A stretch of DNA of 64,000 bases from NCBI RefSeq assembly GCF_015711645.1, contig NZ_JABTEX010000005.1, positions 1-64,000 on the forward strand, read 5' to 3'. This document shows, piece by piece, positions 16,598-24,899 of this stretch. The notes beneath the pieces were generated by a model. That model was not told the origin of the DNA. It saw only the letters and a program-made list of their open reading frames with translations, and made no database searches. Origin of the DNA: Planomonospora sp. ID82291 (GTDB lineage Bacteria; Actinomycetota; Actinomycetes; Streptosporangiales; Streptosporangiaceae). Within the stretch, counting starts at the first letter, position 1. The number at the start of each line of letters is the position of its first letter. Made by a program: the position numbers and the translations under genes.

Positions 16598-16882
16598 CTA
16601 CGGAATTTCCGTCCCCGTGTAGCTACCGCCGCACATGGCACCAAAACATGAGAAACATCCAGATTTCACCATGAGTCTCCATGAGTCCCAGAAGCCGTCC
16701 TGAACCACGCACGGCGACCGTCCAGGCCAGAGCGGGACCAGCGACACCGGCCCGGCGGTGGACAGCAGGCCCTCAGCCTCCCGCGACCACCGCTCCGGTT
16801 TCCAGCGCCGTCCGGAGATCTCGAAGTACGAGCCGACATGGAAGCCGCCGGTCGGCTCCACCCCGATCCCCGCCCCGATCAC
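16598..16882 (-). CDS. Doubtful hypothetical protein downstream of Doc
   Basis: A 94-codon frame opening with GTG, overlapping the Doc stop codon by GTGA, as real operon genes here do. Its codon use is less GC3-biased and its composition (GGFHVGSYFEISGRRWKPERW, four Cys) matches no family I recognise. It may be a decayed gene end or chance coding. It is listed because the overlap would place it as the third gene of the toxin-antitoxin operon. Confidence 0.25.
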   Translation of the reverse strand: MIGAGIGVEPTGGFHVGSYFEISGRRWKPERWSREAEGLLSTAGPVSLVPLWPGRSPCVVQDGFWDSWRLMVKSGCFSCFGAMCGGSYTGTEIP

Positions 16883-17256
16883 GCCCTGAAACCCCGCAGC
16901 ACCTCGGCGATCTCGTCGACCTCGGTGAGCTTGCCCGACGCGACGGCGATGACGAAGTCGTAGGCCTCGTTCTCGTCCGCCGGCTCGATCTCGACACCGT
17001 TCTTCGCGCAGAAGACGTACATCGTGAGCCAGGCCGCACGCTTGTTGCCGTCGACGAACGGATGATTGGAGACGATCGAGTGCAGCAACGCCGCCGCCTT
17101 GGAGAACACGTCCGGATAGGCGTCCCGGCCGAACATGGACGTCCGCGGGCGGAGCAGCGCCGCTTCCAGAAGGCCCAGATCACGGACCTGAACCGGCCCC
17201 CCGGTCGCCACTCTGGCAATTCGCAGACCCTGCTCCAGAGTGATGAACCGGGTCAC
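16879..17256 (-). CDS. doc: Doc-type toxin (Fic-fold kinase)
   Basis: 125 residues with the Doc/Fic catalytic signature HPFVDGNKRAAW near residues 64-75. Known Doc proteins phosphorylate EF-Tu and so stop translation, using the reversed Fic chemistry. Length and signature match the family. The GTG start at 17256 overlaps the antitoxin stop (GTGA), which implies translational coupling with antitoxin made first. The partner is a ribbon-helix-helix protein rather than a classical Phd protein, judged from its sequence. Confidence 0.9.
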   Translation of the reverse strand: MTRFITLEQGLRIARVATGGPVQVRDLGLLEAALLRPRTSMFGRDAYPDVFSKAAALLHSIVSNHPFVDGNKRAAWLTMYVFCAKNGVEIEPADENEAYDFVIAVASGKLTEVDEIAEVLRGFRA

Positions 17257-17456
17257 TCGCCCAGCCTCCGCAACAGGTCGGCGAAGCGCTCGGCACCCCG
17301 CTCGGCGAGTTCGTCGGTGAGGTCGTCATCGGCCGCCCGCGTCAGGTACTCCTCGATCGCACGCAAGGCGACCTGCTGCATGCTCCGGCCCTCCGCCTCG
17401 GCACGCCTCCGCAGGGCTTCGGTCTGGGACTCGGAGAGACGCAATGTCATGGCCAT
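17253..17456 (-). CDS. Ribbon-helix-helix antitoxin for Doc
   Basis: 67 residues. An N-terminal beta-strand TLRLSESQTEALRRRAEAEGRSMQQVALRAI gives a CopG/Arc-type ribbon-helix-helix DNA-binding fold. The C-terminus is acidic, TRAADDDLTDELAERGAERF, and is expected to wrap the toxin. The ATG at 17456 lies seven bases after a -10-like hexamer, so the mRNA is probably leaderless. An inverted repeat just upstream is the likely autoregulatory operator. Confidence 0.85.
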   Translation of the reverse strand: MAMTLRLSESQTEALRRRAEAEGRSMQQVALRAIEEYLTRAADDDLTDELAERGAERFADLLRRLGE

Positions 17457-17463
17457 GGTCTCT

Positions 17464-17497
17464 ATAGTAGATCGACTCTGGTATCAGCGAGATACCA
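17464..17497 (-). promoter_or_regulatory. Leaderless promoter and operator of RHH-doc operon
   Basis: On the minus strand TACTAT (17469-17464) ends 7 nt before the antitoxin ATG, so the transcript would begin at or next to the start codon. The inverted repeat TGGTATC-N5-GATACCA (17479-17497) sits where the -35 region would be and is a good candidate site for the antitoxin-toxin complex. Confidence 0.6.
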
Positions 17498-17675
17498 CTA
17501 CAGGGAGCTTACGTTACATCACCTTCAGTTGACGATCTCTTCACCGGGGTGGGATCCGCCCATGCTCCTGTAGACCAACGGTCCGTTCGGCGGCGGCAGG
17601 ACGCAGACGGCGTGCGAGCCTCACCGCCGAGATCCGATCAGATCGCCCTGGGCCGCCCGTGCGGGCCAACACGCC

Positions 17676-18839
17676 TCAGGCGAGCTTCCGGAGCCTGGTC
17701 ACGGCCTCGTCGATGACCTCGTCGCGTTTGCAGAAGGCGAAGCGGACGAAGTGCCGGCCGCGGTCGGGGTGGGCGTAGAAGACCTGGGTGGGGACGGCGA
17801 CCACCCCGGCCAGGGACGGGAGCTCGCGGGCCAGGGCCAGACCGTCGGTGAAGCCCAGGGGACGGATGTCGGCCTGCACGAAGTAGGTCCCGTCGGGGCG
17901 GTAGACGTCGAAGCCCGCGGCCGACAGCCCTTCGGCGAGGCGGTCCCGCTTGGCCTGCAGGCCGGCGCGCAGGTCGGCCACCCAGTCGAGCTCGTGGCGC
18001 AGGGCGTAGGCCACGGCGAGCTGCCAGGGGGCGGAGGCGGTGAAGGTGAGGAACTGCTTGACGGTCTGCACGGCCCGCACGAACGGCGCGGGCGCGCAGA
18101 TCCAGCCGGTCTTCCAGCCGGTCACCGAGAAGGTCTTGCCCGCCGAGGAGATCATCACGGTGCGCTCGCGCATGCCGGGGAGGGTGGCGAGCGGGAGGTG
18201 CGGGACGCCGTCGAAGGTCAGGTGCTCGTAGACCTCGTCGGTGACGGCGATCAGGTCGTGCTCGGCGCAGAGCCCGGCGATGGCCTCCAGCTCCGCCCGG
18301 GTGAACACGGTCCCGGTCGGGTTGTGCGGGGAGTTGACCAGGATCGCCCGGGTCCGGGGCCCGGCCGCCGCCCGCAGCTCGGCCGGGTCGAAGGTGAAGC
18401 GGCCCCCGGCGGGACGGAGCGTCACCGGGCGGAGCACGGCCCCGGCCAGCGCGACGGAGGCGGCGTAGGAGTCGTAGTAGGGCTCGAAGACGATCACCTC
18501 GTCCCCGGCCTCGCAGAGCGCCAGGACCGCCGCCGCGATCGCCTCGGTCGCCCCGACGGTGACGAGCACCTCCCCGTCGGGGTCGTAGGCCAGGCCGTAG
18601 TGGTCCTCGCGGTGCTCGGACACGGCCTGGCGCAGCTCCGGGACGCCGGGGCCGGGCGGATACTGGTTGAGGCCGTCGCGGACCGCCTCGACCGCCCGCT
18701 CCAGCATCGCGGGCGGCCCGTCGGTGTCGGGGAAGCCCTGTCCCAGGTTGACCGCACCCGTCCGCAGGGCGAGCGCCGTCATCTCGGCGAAGATCGTCGT
18801 GCCGAACTCGCGCATCCGCGCCACCAGGGGATCACTCAC
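17676..18839 (-). CDS. dapC: PLP-dependent class I aminotransferase, DapC-like
   Basis: 387 residues of fold-type I aminotransferases. Conserved segments are VNLGQGFPD, NQYPPGPG, VTVGATEAIAAAVL, NSPHNPTGTV, DEVYEHL and the PLP lysine in SSAGKTFSVTGWKTGW. The pattern closely matches the mycobacterial Rv0858c group annotated as N-succinyldiaminopimelate aminotransferase (lysine/peptidoglycan pathway), as I remember it. Kynurenine or methionine aminotransferases share the same motifs, so the substrate is not certain. The GTG at 18839 is chosen because the frame upstream is arginine- and proline-rich without family similarity. No obvious operon partners. Confidence 0.88.
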   Translation of the reverse strand: MSDPLVARMREFGTTIFAEMTALALRTGAVNLGQGFPDTDGPPAMLERAVEAVRDGLNQYPPGPGVPELRQAVSEHREDHYGLAYDPDGEVLVTVGATEAIAAAVLALCEAGDEVIVFEPYYDSYAASVALAGAVLRPVTLRPAGGRFTFDPAELRAAAGPRTRAILVNSPHNPTGTVFTRAELEAIAGLCAEHDLIAVTDEVYEHLTFDGVPHLPLATLPGMRERTVMISSAGKTFSVTGWKTGWICAPAPFVRAVQTVKQFLTFTASAPWQLAVAYALRHELDWVADLRAGLQAKRDRLAEGLSAAGFDVYRPDGTYFVQADIRPLGFTDGLALARELPSLAGVVAVPTQVFYAHPDRGRHFVRFAFCKRDEVIDEAVTRLRKLA

Positions 18840-18944
18840 GGAGCCAGCGTAACGGGCGGACCGCGGGCGGCCCCGGCCGAACGGAGCCGGGCGGGTACGG
18901 CGGGGCCGGGCGGGGCCGCCCGGCGTCACACCTCCGCCGTGCCC

Positions 18945-19048
18945 GGCGTCACCGCGTCACGGCGTCACCGCGTCACCGCGTCACGGCGTCACCGCGTCAC
19001 CGCGTCACGGCGTCACCGCGTCACGGCGTCACCGCGTCACGGCGTCCC
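18945..19048. repeat. 8-bp minisatellite (SGCGTCAC), 12 perfect units plus one
   Basis: Head-to-tail octamers, either GGCGTCAC or CGCGTCAC, run uninterrupted through 18945-19040, followed by a degenerate unit. The first base alternates in the order G C G C C G C C G C G C G. The array fills the divergent intergenic gap between the aminotransferase and SNF2 genes and ends about 40 bp before the SNF2 start. Confidence 0.95.
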
Positions 19049-19090
19049 CGGAAACTGTACGGTTTCCCGAGACACAGGGAGGATTCGACG

Positions 19091-22000
19091 GTGTTGGTGA
19101 TCCACGGGGCCTGGACCGGCGACCGGCTGGCGCTCTGGGCGGAGGATCCGTCCCGCCCCGCTTCGGGCGCCTCCCGCGCGAAGGTCCGCCCGCATCCGTT
19201 CGCGGCTCCGGCGGCGGAGATCGCCGCCGGCCTGCGGCACTGGGGGGAGGTCGCGGCGGTGGCCGCCGGCACGGCCGTCGCGGACGAGCTCGTCCTGCTC
19301 CTGCCGAGCTCGGCCCGGGGTCCGCTGCCCTCCCCCGAGTCCGGGTTGGAGGCCGCCGCCCGGCAGCCGCGGATCGCCTCCTGGCGGGTGCCCGCCCTGT
19401 TCATCGAGCCCGGCGCGGCGCTGGACCTGCTCGACCGCCTCGACGAGACGATCCGGCTCCCCGCGCAGGAGCGCGAGCCCGACGGGTCCCCGGACGGCGC
19501 GGCCGACCCGCCTGAGCCGGTTCCGGGGGCGTCCCTGCGGTATCTCCCCGTCGTCGTGGAGTACGCGCGCGAGCTGATCCGCCGCGGCCAGGTGCTGCCC
19601 CAGCTCGTCGTCGAGGAGGAGGGCCACGCGGCACGGTGGCGGCCGGTGCTGACCGGCCCCTACGCCGTCCGGTTCCGCGAGCTCGCCGCCGCGATGCCCC
19701 CCGTCTGCCGGGCCGTCGAGGAGGAGCGGCCCTCGACCCACGTGCTGGTGGAGGCCCTGGCCGGGCTCACCGACGCGGCGGTACGGCGGGCGCTCCCCGA
19801 CCGGCTGCTCGGCGGCCACCGGCCGGGGCGCCGCAGCCCGGTCGCCGACCGCTGGACGGTGGCGCTCACCGGGGACGACGCCGTGCTCGGCGTGCTGACC
19901 CGGGCCGAGGCCGACAGTCTGGCCCTGCCGCTGCAGGAGTGGTTCCGATCGGCGCACCGGCTCGACACGGCGGTCCGGGTCTGCTTCCGCCTGACCGAAC
20001 CCGAACCCGAACCCGAACCCGGCTCCGCGCCCGGGTCCGCCCTGCGCGCCGACCTCGTCGCGGAGTACGGCGGATCCGGCGGGTCCGGCAGGCCCCGCGG
20101 CAGGTCCGCGCCTCCGCCGGACGGCGCGTCCTGGCGGGTGGAGTTCGCCGTCCAGTCGTCGCAGGATCCGAGCCTCTACCTGCCGGCCCGGCTCGTCTGG
20201 GCGGGTGAGACCGCCCCCGGCCTCCCCACCCGGCCCGACGAGGCGCTGCTCGCCGGACTGGGCCGGGCGGCGCGGCTCTACCCCGAGCTGGAGGAGGCGC
20301 TGCGCACCCCCGCGCCCACCGAGCTCGTCCTGGACACCGCGGGCGCGTTCCTGTTCCTCCGCCGCACCGCCCCCCTCCTGGCGTCCGCCGGATTCGGCGT
20401 GCAGCTGCCCGCCTGGGCGGGCCGGACGCGGCTGGGGCTCAAGCTCACCGCCCGCTCCCCGGAGACCGGTCCGACGGCGGCCTCCGGGCAGGGGTTCGGA
20501 CTGGATCAGCTGGTGGACTTCCGCATGGACCTGGCCATCGGCGACGAGACGGTCGACGAGGAGGACCTGGCCGAGCTGGCCAGGCTCAAGGTGCCGCTGG
20601 TCCGGGTGCGGGGCCGCTGGGTCGAGCTGGACGACCGGCAGCTCGCCGCCGCGCTGAAGGCCGTCGAGAACCGCCGGGCGGGCGTGATGACGGTCGCCGA
20701 GGTGGTCCGGGAGGTCGTCCGGGGCGGCGACGACGGGCTGCCGCTGGTCGAGGTGGACGCCGACGGCCTGCTGGGGGACCTGCTCTCCGGCGAGGCGGAC
20801 CGCCGCCTGGAGCCGATCGCCACCCCGGCCGCCTTCCACGGCGCGCTCCGGCCGTACCAGGAGCGCGGGCTGTCCTGGCTCGGCTTCATGTCGGGCCTCG
20901 GGCTCGGCGCCGTCCTCGCCGACGACATGGGCCTGGGCAAGACCGCGCAGACCCTGGCCCTGCTCCTGGACGAGCGCGCCGGCGGCGCCCGGCCGGAGCC
21001 GACCCTGCTGGTGTGCCCGATGTCGCTGCTCGGCAACTGGCAGAAGGAGGCGGCCCGGTTCGCCCCCTCGCTCGACGTCTACACCCACCACGGCCCCGCC
21101 CGGCTGCGCGGCGACGAGCTGACCGACCGGGTGGCGCGGGCCGACCTCGTGCTCACCACCTACGGCACCGCCCTGCGGGACCGGGCGGCCCTGGCGGGTC
21201 CGGCCTGGGCGCGGGTCGTCTGCGACGAGGCCCAGGCCATCAAGAACAGCGCCGCCCGGCAGGCGCAGGCCGTACGGTCCCTCCCGGCGCGGAGCAGGCT
21301 CGCGCTGACCGGCACCCCGGTCGAGAACCACCTGGCGGAGCTCTGGTCGATCATGGAGTTCTGCAACCCCGGCCTGCTCGGCTCGGCCAAGGCGTTCCGG
21401 GAGCGCTACCAGGAACCGATCGAGCGGCACGGCGACGAGCAGGCGGCGGCCGCGCTCCGGCGCGCCACCGGGCCGTTCGTGCTGCGGCGCCTCAAGACCG
21501 ACAAGACGATCATCTCCGACCTGCCGGACAAGATGGAGATGAAGATCTGGTGCAACCTCACCCCCGAGCAGGCGACCCTCTACCAGGCCGTGGTCGAGGA
21601 CATGATGGGCAGGATCGCCGACAGCGAGGGCATCGAGCGGCGCGGCAACGTGCTCGCCGCCATGACGAAGCTCAAGCAGGTCTGCAACCACCCCGCCCAC
21701 CTGCTCAAGGACGGGTCGCGGCTGCCCGGCCGGTCGGGGAAGCTGGCCCGGCTGGAGGAGCTGGCCGAGGAGATCGTCAGCGAGGGGGACAAGGCGCTGG
21801 TGTTCACCCAGTACACCGAGTTCGGCGCGCTGCTCCAGCCGTACCTCGCCGCGCACCTGGACCGGCCGGTGCTCTGGCTGCACGGCGGCCTGCCGAAGAA
21901 GCGGCGCGACGCGCTGGTCGAGCGGTTCCAGAACGACGACGAGCCGATGCTGTTCCTGCTCTCGCTCAAGGCCGCGGGCACCGGGCTCAACCTGACCGCC

Positions 22001-22270
22001 GCCGGCCACGTGGTCCACGTGGACCGGTGGTGGAACCCCGCCGTGGAGGACCAGGCGACCGACCGGGCCTTCCGGATCGGCCAGACCCGCAACGTCCAGG
22101 TCAGGAAGTTCATCTGCGTGGGCACTCTGGAGGAGCGGATCGACGAGATGATCGAGCGGAAGAAGTCCCTCGCCGAGAGCGTCGTCGGCACCGGCGAGGA
22201 CTGGATCACCGGCCTGTCCACCGACCGGCTGCGCGAGCTGTTCCGGCTCGGCCCCGAGGCCGTCGCGTGA
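19091..22270 (+). CDS. SNF2-family DEAD-like ATPase/helicase
   Basis: 1059 residues. The N-terminal 550 or so form the bacterial SNF2-associated region with a Pro/Gly-rich insertion near residues 300-335. The ATPase core follows: DDMGLGKTAQTLAL (Walker A, near 612), CDEAQAIKN (DEAQ box, near 710), LTGTPVEN, then helicase C with ALVFTQYTEFG, LLSLKAAGTGLNLTAA and DRAFRIGQ. Such proteins translocate on duplex DNA or displace proteins; bacterial members also occur in defence loci, but none surrounds this one. The GTG at 19091 follows AGGGAGG by eight bases. The stop overlaps the next gene (GTGA). Confidence 0.95.
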   Translation: MLVIHGAWTGDRLALWAEDPSRPASGASRAKVRPHPFAAPAAEIAAGLRHWGEVAAVAAGTAVADELVLLLPSSARGPLPSPESGLEAAARQPRIASWRVPALFIEPGAALDLLDRLDETIRLPAQEREPDGSPDGAADPPEPVPGASLRYLPVVVEYARELIRRGQVLPQLVVEEEGHAARWRPVLTGPYAVRFRELAAAMPPVCRAVEEERPSTHVLVEALAGLTDAAVRRALPDRLLGGHRPGRRSPVADRWTVALTGDDAVLGVLTRAEADSLALPLQEWFRSAHRLDTAVRVCFRLTEPEPEPEPGSAPGSALRADLVAEYGGSGGSGRPRGRSAPPPDGASWRVEFAVQSSQDPSLYLPARLVWAGETAPGLPTRPDEALLAGLGRAARLYPELEEALRTPAPTELVLDTAGAFLFLRRTAPLLASAGFGVQLPAWAGRTRLGLKLTARSPETGPTAASGQGFGLDQLVDFRMDLAIGDETVDEEDLAELARLKVPLVRVRGRWVELDDRQLAAALKAVENRRAGVMTVAEVVREVVRGGDDGLPLVEVDADGLLGDLLSGEADRRLEPIATPAAFHGALRPYQERGLSWLGFMSGLGLGAVLADDMGLGKTAQTLALLLDERAGGARPEPTLLVCPMSLLGNWQKEAARFAPSLDVYTHHGPARLRGDELTDRVARADLVLTTYGTALRDRAALAGPAWARVVCDEAQAIKNSAARQAQAVRSLPARSRLALTGTPVENHLAELWSIMEFCNPGLLGSAKAFRERYQEPIERHGDEQAAAALRRATGPFVLRRLKTDKTIISDLPDKMEMKIWCNLTPEQATLYQAVVEDMMGRIADSEGIERRGNVLAAMTKLKQVCNHPAHLLKDGSRLPGRSGKLARLEELAEEIVSEGDKALVFTQYTEFGALLQPYLAAHLDRPVLWLHGGLPKKRRDALVERFQNDDEPMLFLLSLKAAGTGLNLTAAGHVVHVDRWWNPAVEDQATDRAFRIGQTRNVQVRKFICVGTLEERIDEMIERKKSLAESVVGTGEDWITGLSTDRLRELFRLGPEAVA

Positions 22271-23100
22271 GGGGGCGCAGACCGTCCGGGCCCGCCCGGC
22301 CGGTCCGGATCGAGGGCGGCCTGCGGGCGCGCAACCGGCGGGGGTCGATCGGCGAGCAGTGGTGGTCGCGCCGGTTCGTCGACGTCCTGGAGCGGATCTG
22401 CGACCGCGGCAGGCTCAGCCGGGGGCGTACGTACGCGCGGGCCGGCAAGGTCCTCGACCTGGAGCTCACCCCCGGACTGGTCACGGCCCGGGTGCAGGGC
22501 TCCCGGCGCACGCCCTACCGGGTCGGGATCCGGATCACGGCCCACACCGCGCAGGAGTGGCGGAGGCTCACCGCCGCGCTCGCCGCGCAGGCGATCTACC
22601 GGGCGAAGCTGCTCGCCGGGGAGATGCCGCCGGAGATCGAGGACGTCTTCGGCACGTGCGGCCTGCCGCTCTTCCCCGGCGAGCACGACCTGGAGCTGGA
22701 GTGCTCCTGCCCCGACTGGGGCTTCCCCTGCAAGCACCTGTCGGCCGTGCTGTACGTGCTGGCCGAGGCGTTCGACGACGACCCGTTCCTGGTGCTGGCC
22801 TGGCGGGGGATGGATCGGGAGGCCCTGCTGGGGTCCCTGCGCGAGGCGGGCGGCGGGAACCCCGGCGCCCTGCCGGGGCTGTTCGACGTGGCCGACGCGC
22901 CGTTCGCCGAGCGGCTGGCGGACTTCTACCAGCCGGGCGTCTCGCCGGCCCGTCTGCGGGAGCGCGCCGAGCTGCCCGATACCCCGCCCGACCTGCTGCT
23001 GCGCATCCTCGACGCGCCCCCGGTCAAGGCGCGGCACATCCCGATCCTGGACCTCCTGCGGCCCGCCTACCGCGGGTTCGCCGGAGACGACGAGGCCTGA
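22267..23100 (+). CDS. SWIM zinc-finger protein, partner of SNF2 ATPase
   Basis: 277 residues with the SWIM signature CxCx(n)CxH in ECSCPDWGFPCKHLSAVLYVLA near residue 140-160, which binds zinc and is thought to contact DNA or protein. The N-terminus (IGEQWWSRRFVDVLE...GRTYARAGKVLDLEL) is typical of SWIM proteins paired with SNF2 helicases in actinobacteria. Start GTG at 22267 overlaps the helicase stop by 4 bp, so the two are almost certainly co-translated and act together. The biochemical role of the pair is not established. Confidence 0.9.
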   Translation: MRGRRPSGPARPVRIEGGLRARNRRGSIGEQWWSRRFVDVLERICDRGRLSRGRTYARAGKVLDLELTPGLVTARVQGSRRTPYRVGIRITAHTAQEWRRLTAALAAQAIYRAKLLAGEMPPEIEDVFGTCGLPLFPGEHDLELECSCPDWGFPCKHLSAVLYVLAEAFDDDPFLVLAWRGMDREALLGSLREAGGGNPGALPGLFDVADAPFAERLADFYQPGVSPARLRERAELPDTPPDLLLRILDAPPVKARHIPILDLLRPAYRGFAGDDEA

Positions 23101-23133
23101 GGCCCCGTCCCCGTCCTGTCCCCCGCACCGTCC

Positions 23134-23157
23134 CCCCGCGCCGCTCCGGGCGCGGGG
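23134..23157. terminator. Terminator hairpin between convergent genes
   Basis: CCCCGCGCC / GGCGCGGGG, a perfect 9-bp stem with a 6-nt loop, lies between the SWIM gene stop and the convergent beta-glucosidase stop. Confidence 0.6.
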
Positions 23158-23177
23158 ACAGCGCGGGGGGCGGGGCC

Positions 23178-24554
23178 TCACCGCTGCCCGGCGATGGTCT
23201 CGCGGTACCAGTGGTAGCTGGCCTTGGGCGTGCGCGCCTGGGTCGCGTAGTCGACGTGGACGAGGCCGAAGCGGGCGGCGTAGCCCCGGGCCCACTCGAA
23301 GTTGTCCAGCAGCGACCAGCAGAAGTAGCCGCGCACGTCCACCCCCGCGCCGATGGCCTCCGCGGCGGCGGCCAGGTGGTCGCGCAGGTAGGCGATGCGG
23401 CCGGTGTCGTCGAGCTCGCCGGCGTCGCCGTAGCCGTTCTCGGTGATGAAGACCGGCGGCAGGCCGGGGTAGCGGCCGGCCAGGCCGGTGAGGGTGTCGT
23501 GCAGGCCGCGCGGCTCGATCCGCCAGCCCAGCCCGCTGACCGGCGGCCCGTCCGGCGCCACCGTGCGCACGCCGATGTCGAAGGCCGAGCGCAGCGCCGG
23601 GTCGGGCTGCCCGTACGGCGCGGCGGCGGCGTGGATCGGGTAGTAGTAGTTCACCCCGAGGAAGTCCAGCGGCGCCGAGACGAGCGCCAGGTCGCCGTCG
23701 CGGCGGAACGAGAAGTCGCTGATCTCCCCGTAGACCTCCGCCATGTCACCGGGGTAGGCCCCGCCCAGCAGCGGGTCGGTGAACTGCCGGTTGACCATCA
23801 GGTCCATCCGGCGCGCGGCGGCGGCGTCCTCCGCCGACGGGCTCGCGGGCACCGCCGGGGACATGTTGAGGGTCACGCCGATCCGCTCGCCGGGGCGGGC
23901 GGTCGCCCGCATCCGGGCGACCGCCAGGCCGTGCCCGACCAGCAGGTGGTGCGCGGCGGCCAGCGCGCCGTGCCCCTCGCGGGCGCCGGGCGCGTGGCGG
24001 CCCTCGGCGTACCCGGTGATGGAGGAGCAGTAGGGCTCGTTCAGCGTGATCCAGTACGGCACGCCGTCGAGCGCCCCGTGCACGGTCGCGGCGTACTCGG
24101 CGAAGCGCTCGGCGGTCTCGCGGACCCGCCAGCCGCCGCGCTCCTCCAGCGCCTGCGGCAGGTCCCAGTGGTAGAGGGTGACGAACGGGGTGATGCCGCG
24201 CTCGTTCAGGGCGTCGACCAGGCGGCGGTAGAAGTCCAGCCCCCGCCGGTCGGCCCGGCCGCCCCCGTCGGGGAAGACGCGCGGCCAGGCCACCGAGAAC
24301 CGGTAGGCGTCGACGCCGAGGCCGGCCATCAGCTCCACGTCCTGCGGCCAGCGGCGGTAGTGGTCGCAGGCGGGGTCGCCGGACTCCCCCGCCGCGACCG
24401 CGCCCGGCACCCGGGAGAAGGCGTCCCAGATCGACGGGCCGCGCCCGTCGGCGTCGACCGCTCCCTCGATCTGGTACGAGGAGGTGGCGACCCCCCACAC
24501 GAACCCCGGAGGGAAGGGCCGGGTCGGCCCGGATCGCTCGTCGACGGCCGTCAT
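23178..24554 (-). CDS. Beta-glucosidase, glycoside hydrolase family 1
   Basis: 458 residues of the retaining GH1 family. The N-terminal signature is FVWGVATSSYQIEGA, the acid/base motif TLNEPY lies near residue 167, the nucleophile motif FITENGYG near 358, and CWSLLDNFEWARGY lies near the C-terminus. No signal peptide is present, so it probably hydrolyses imported cello-oligosaccharides or other beta-glucosides in the cytoplasm. The ATG at 24554 lies downstream of GGAG. It is divergent from a LacI regulator with tandem palindromic operators in the 345-bp gap, so sugar-induced expression is likely, though the operators lie nearer to the lacI gene. Confidence 0.93.
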   Translation of the reverse strand: MTAVDERSGPTRPFPPGFVWGVATSSYQIEGAVDADGRGPSIWDAFSRVPGAVAAGESGDPACDHYRRWPQDVELMAGLGVDAYRFSVAWPRVFPDGGGRADRRGLDFYRRLVDALNERGITPFVTLYHWDLPQALEERGGWRVRETAERFAEYAATVHGALDGVPYWITLNEPYCSSITGYAEGRHAPGAREGHGALAAAHHLLVGHGLAVARMRATARPGERIGVTLNMSPAVPASPSAEDAAAARRMDLMVNRQFTDPLLGGAYPGDMAEVYGEISDFSFRRDGDLALVSAPLDFLGVNYYYPIHAAAAPYGQPDPALRSAFDIGVRTVAPDGPPVSGLGWRIEPRGLHDTLTGLAGRYPGLPPVFITENGYGDAGELDDTGRIAYLRDHLAAAAEAIGAGVDVRGYFCWSLLDNFEWARGYAARFGLVHVDYATQARTPKASYHWYRETIAGQR

Positions 24555-24812
24555 CCTGTGATCGCTCCAGACATGGTTCCTCCGGTGATCCGCCCGCCGG
24601 TTCGGCGGGAACGGGGACGTCCGGAGAGACGGTGCGGATGCGCGGCCGCGGGCAACAGGCGGTGGACGTGATTCCACCGGTAAAGGCCCGGCCGTGTCAA
24701 GCGGTGAATGCGCGACGCTTTTCCCGGGGTTTCCGAAGGGGTTTCCCGAACGATTCCCCCGGGGTCCGCGACGAGGACGGCGGGGCGTTCCCGGCGGACC
24801 GCCGAGCCGAGG

Positions 24813-24874
24813 TTGACGAAAAAGAGACGGCCGGGATACGGTCCTGTGTAACCGGTTACATGAAACCGGTTACA
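24813..24874 (+). promoter_or_regulatory. Tandem LacI-type operators over lacI-family promoter
   Basis: TGTAACCGGTTACA (24847-24860, a perfect palindrome) is directly followed by TGAAACCGGTTACA (24861-24874), both with the central CCGG typical of LacI-family sites. A -35 TTGACG (24813-24818) and -10 TACGGT (24837-24842) place the start of transcription inside the first operator, so autorepression is likely. The rest of the gap (24555-24812) shows only one weak related sequence, CACCGGTAA near 24675. Confidence 0.8.
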
Positions 24875-24899
24875 CGGAGAGACGCGCTAGTGTGCGGTC

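Noticed and set aside
16598-16882. A confident third gene in the doc operon
   Set aside because: Only the 4-bp overlap supports it; composition and codon use are poor, so it is listed at low confidence only.
18945-19048. A CRISPR array
   Set aside because: Units are 8 bp and contiguous with no spacers, and no cas gene is present.
23178-24677. Beta-glucosidase starting 41 codons further upstream
   Set aside because: The extra residues are unlike GH1 N-termini; the ATG at 24554 places the family signature at the usual distance.
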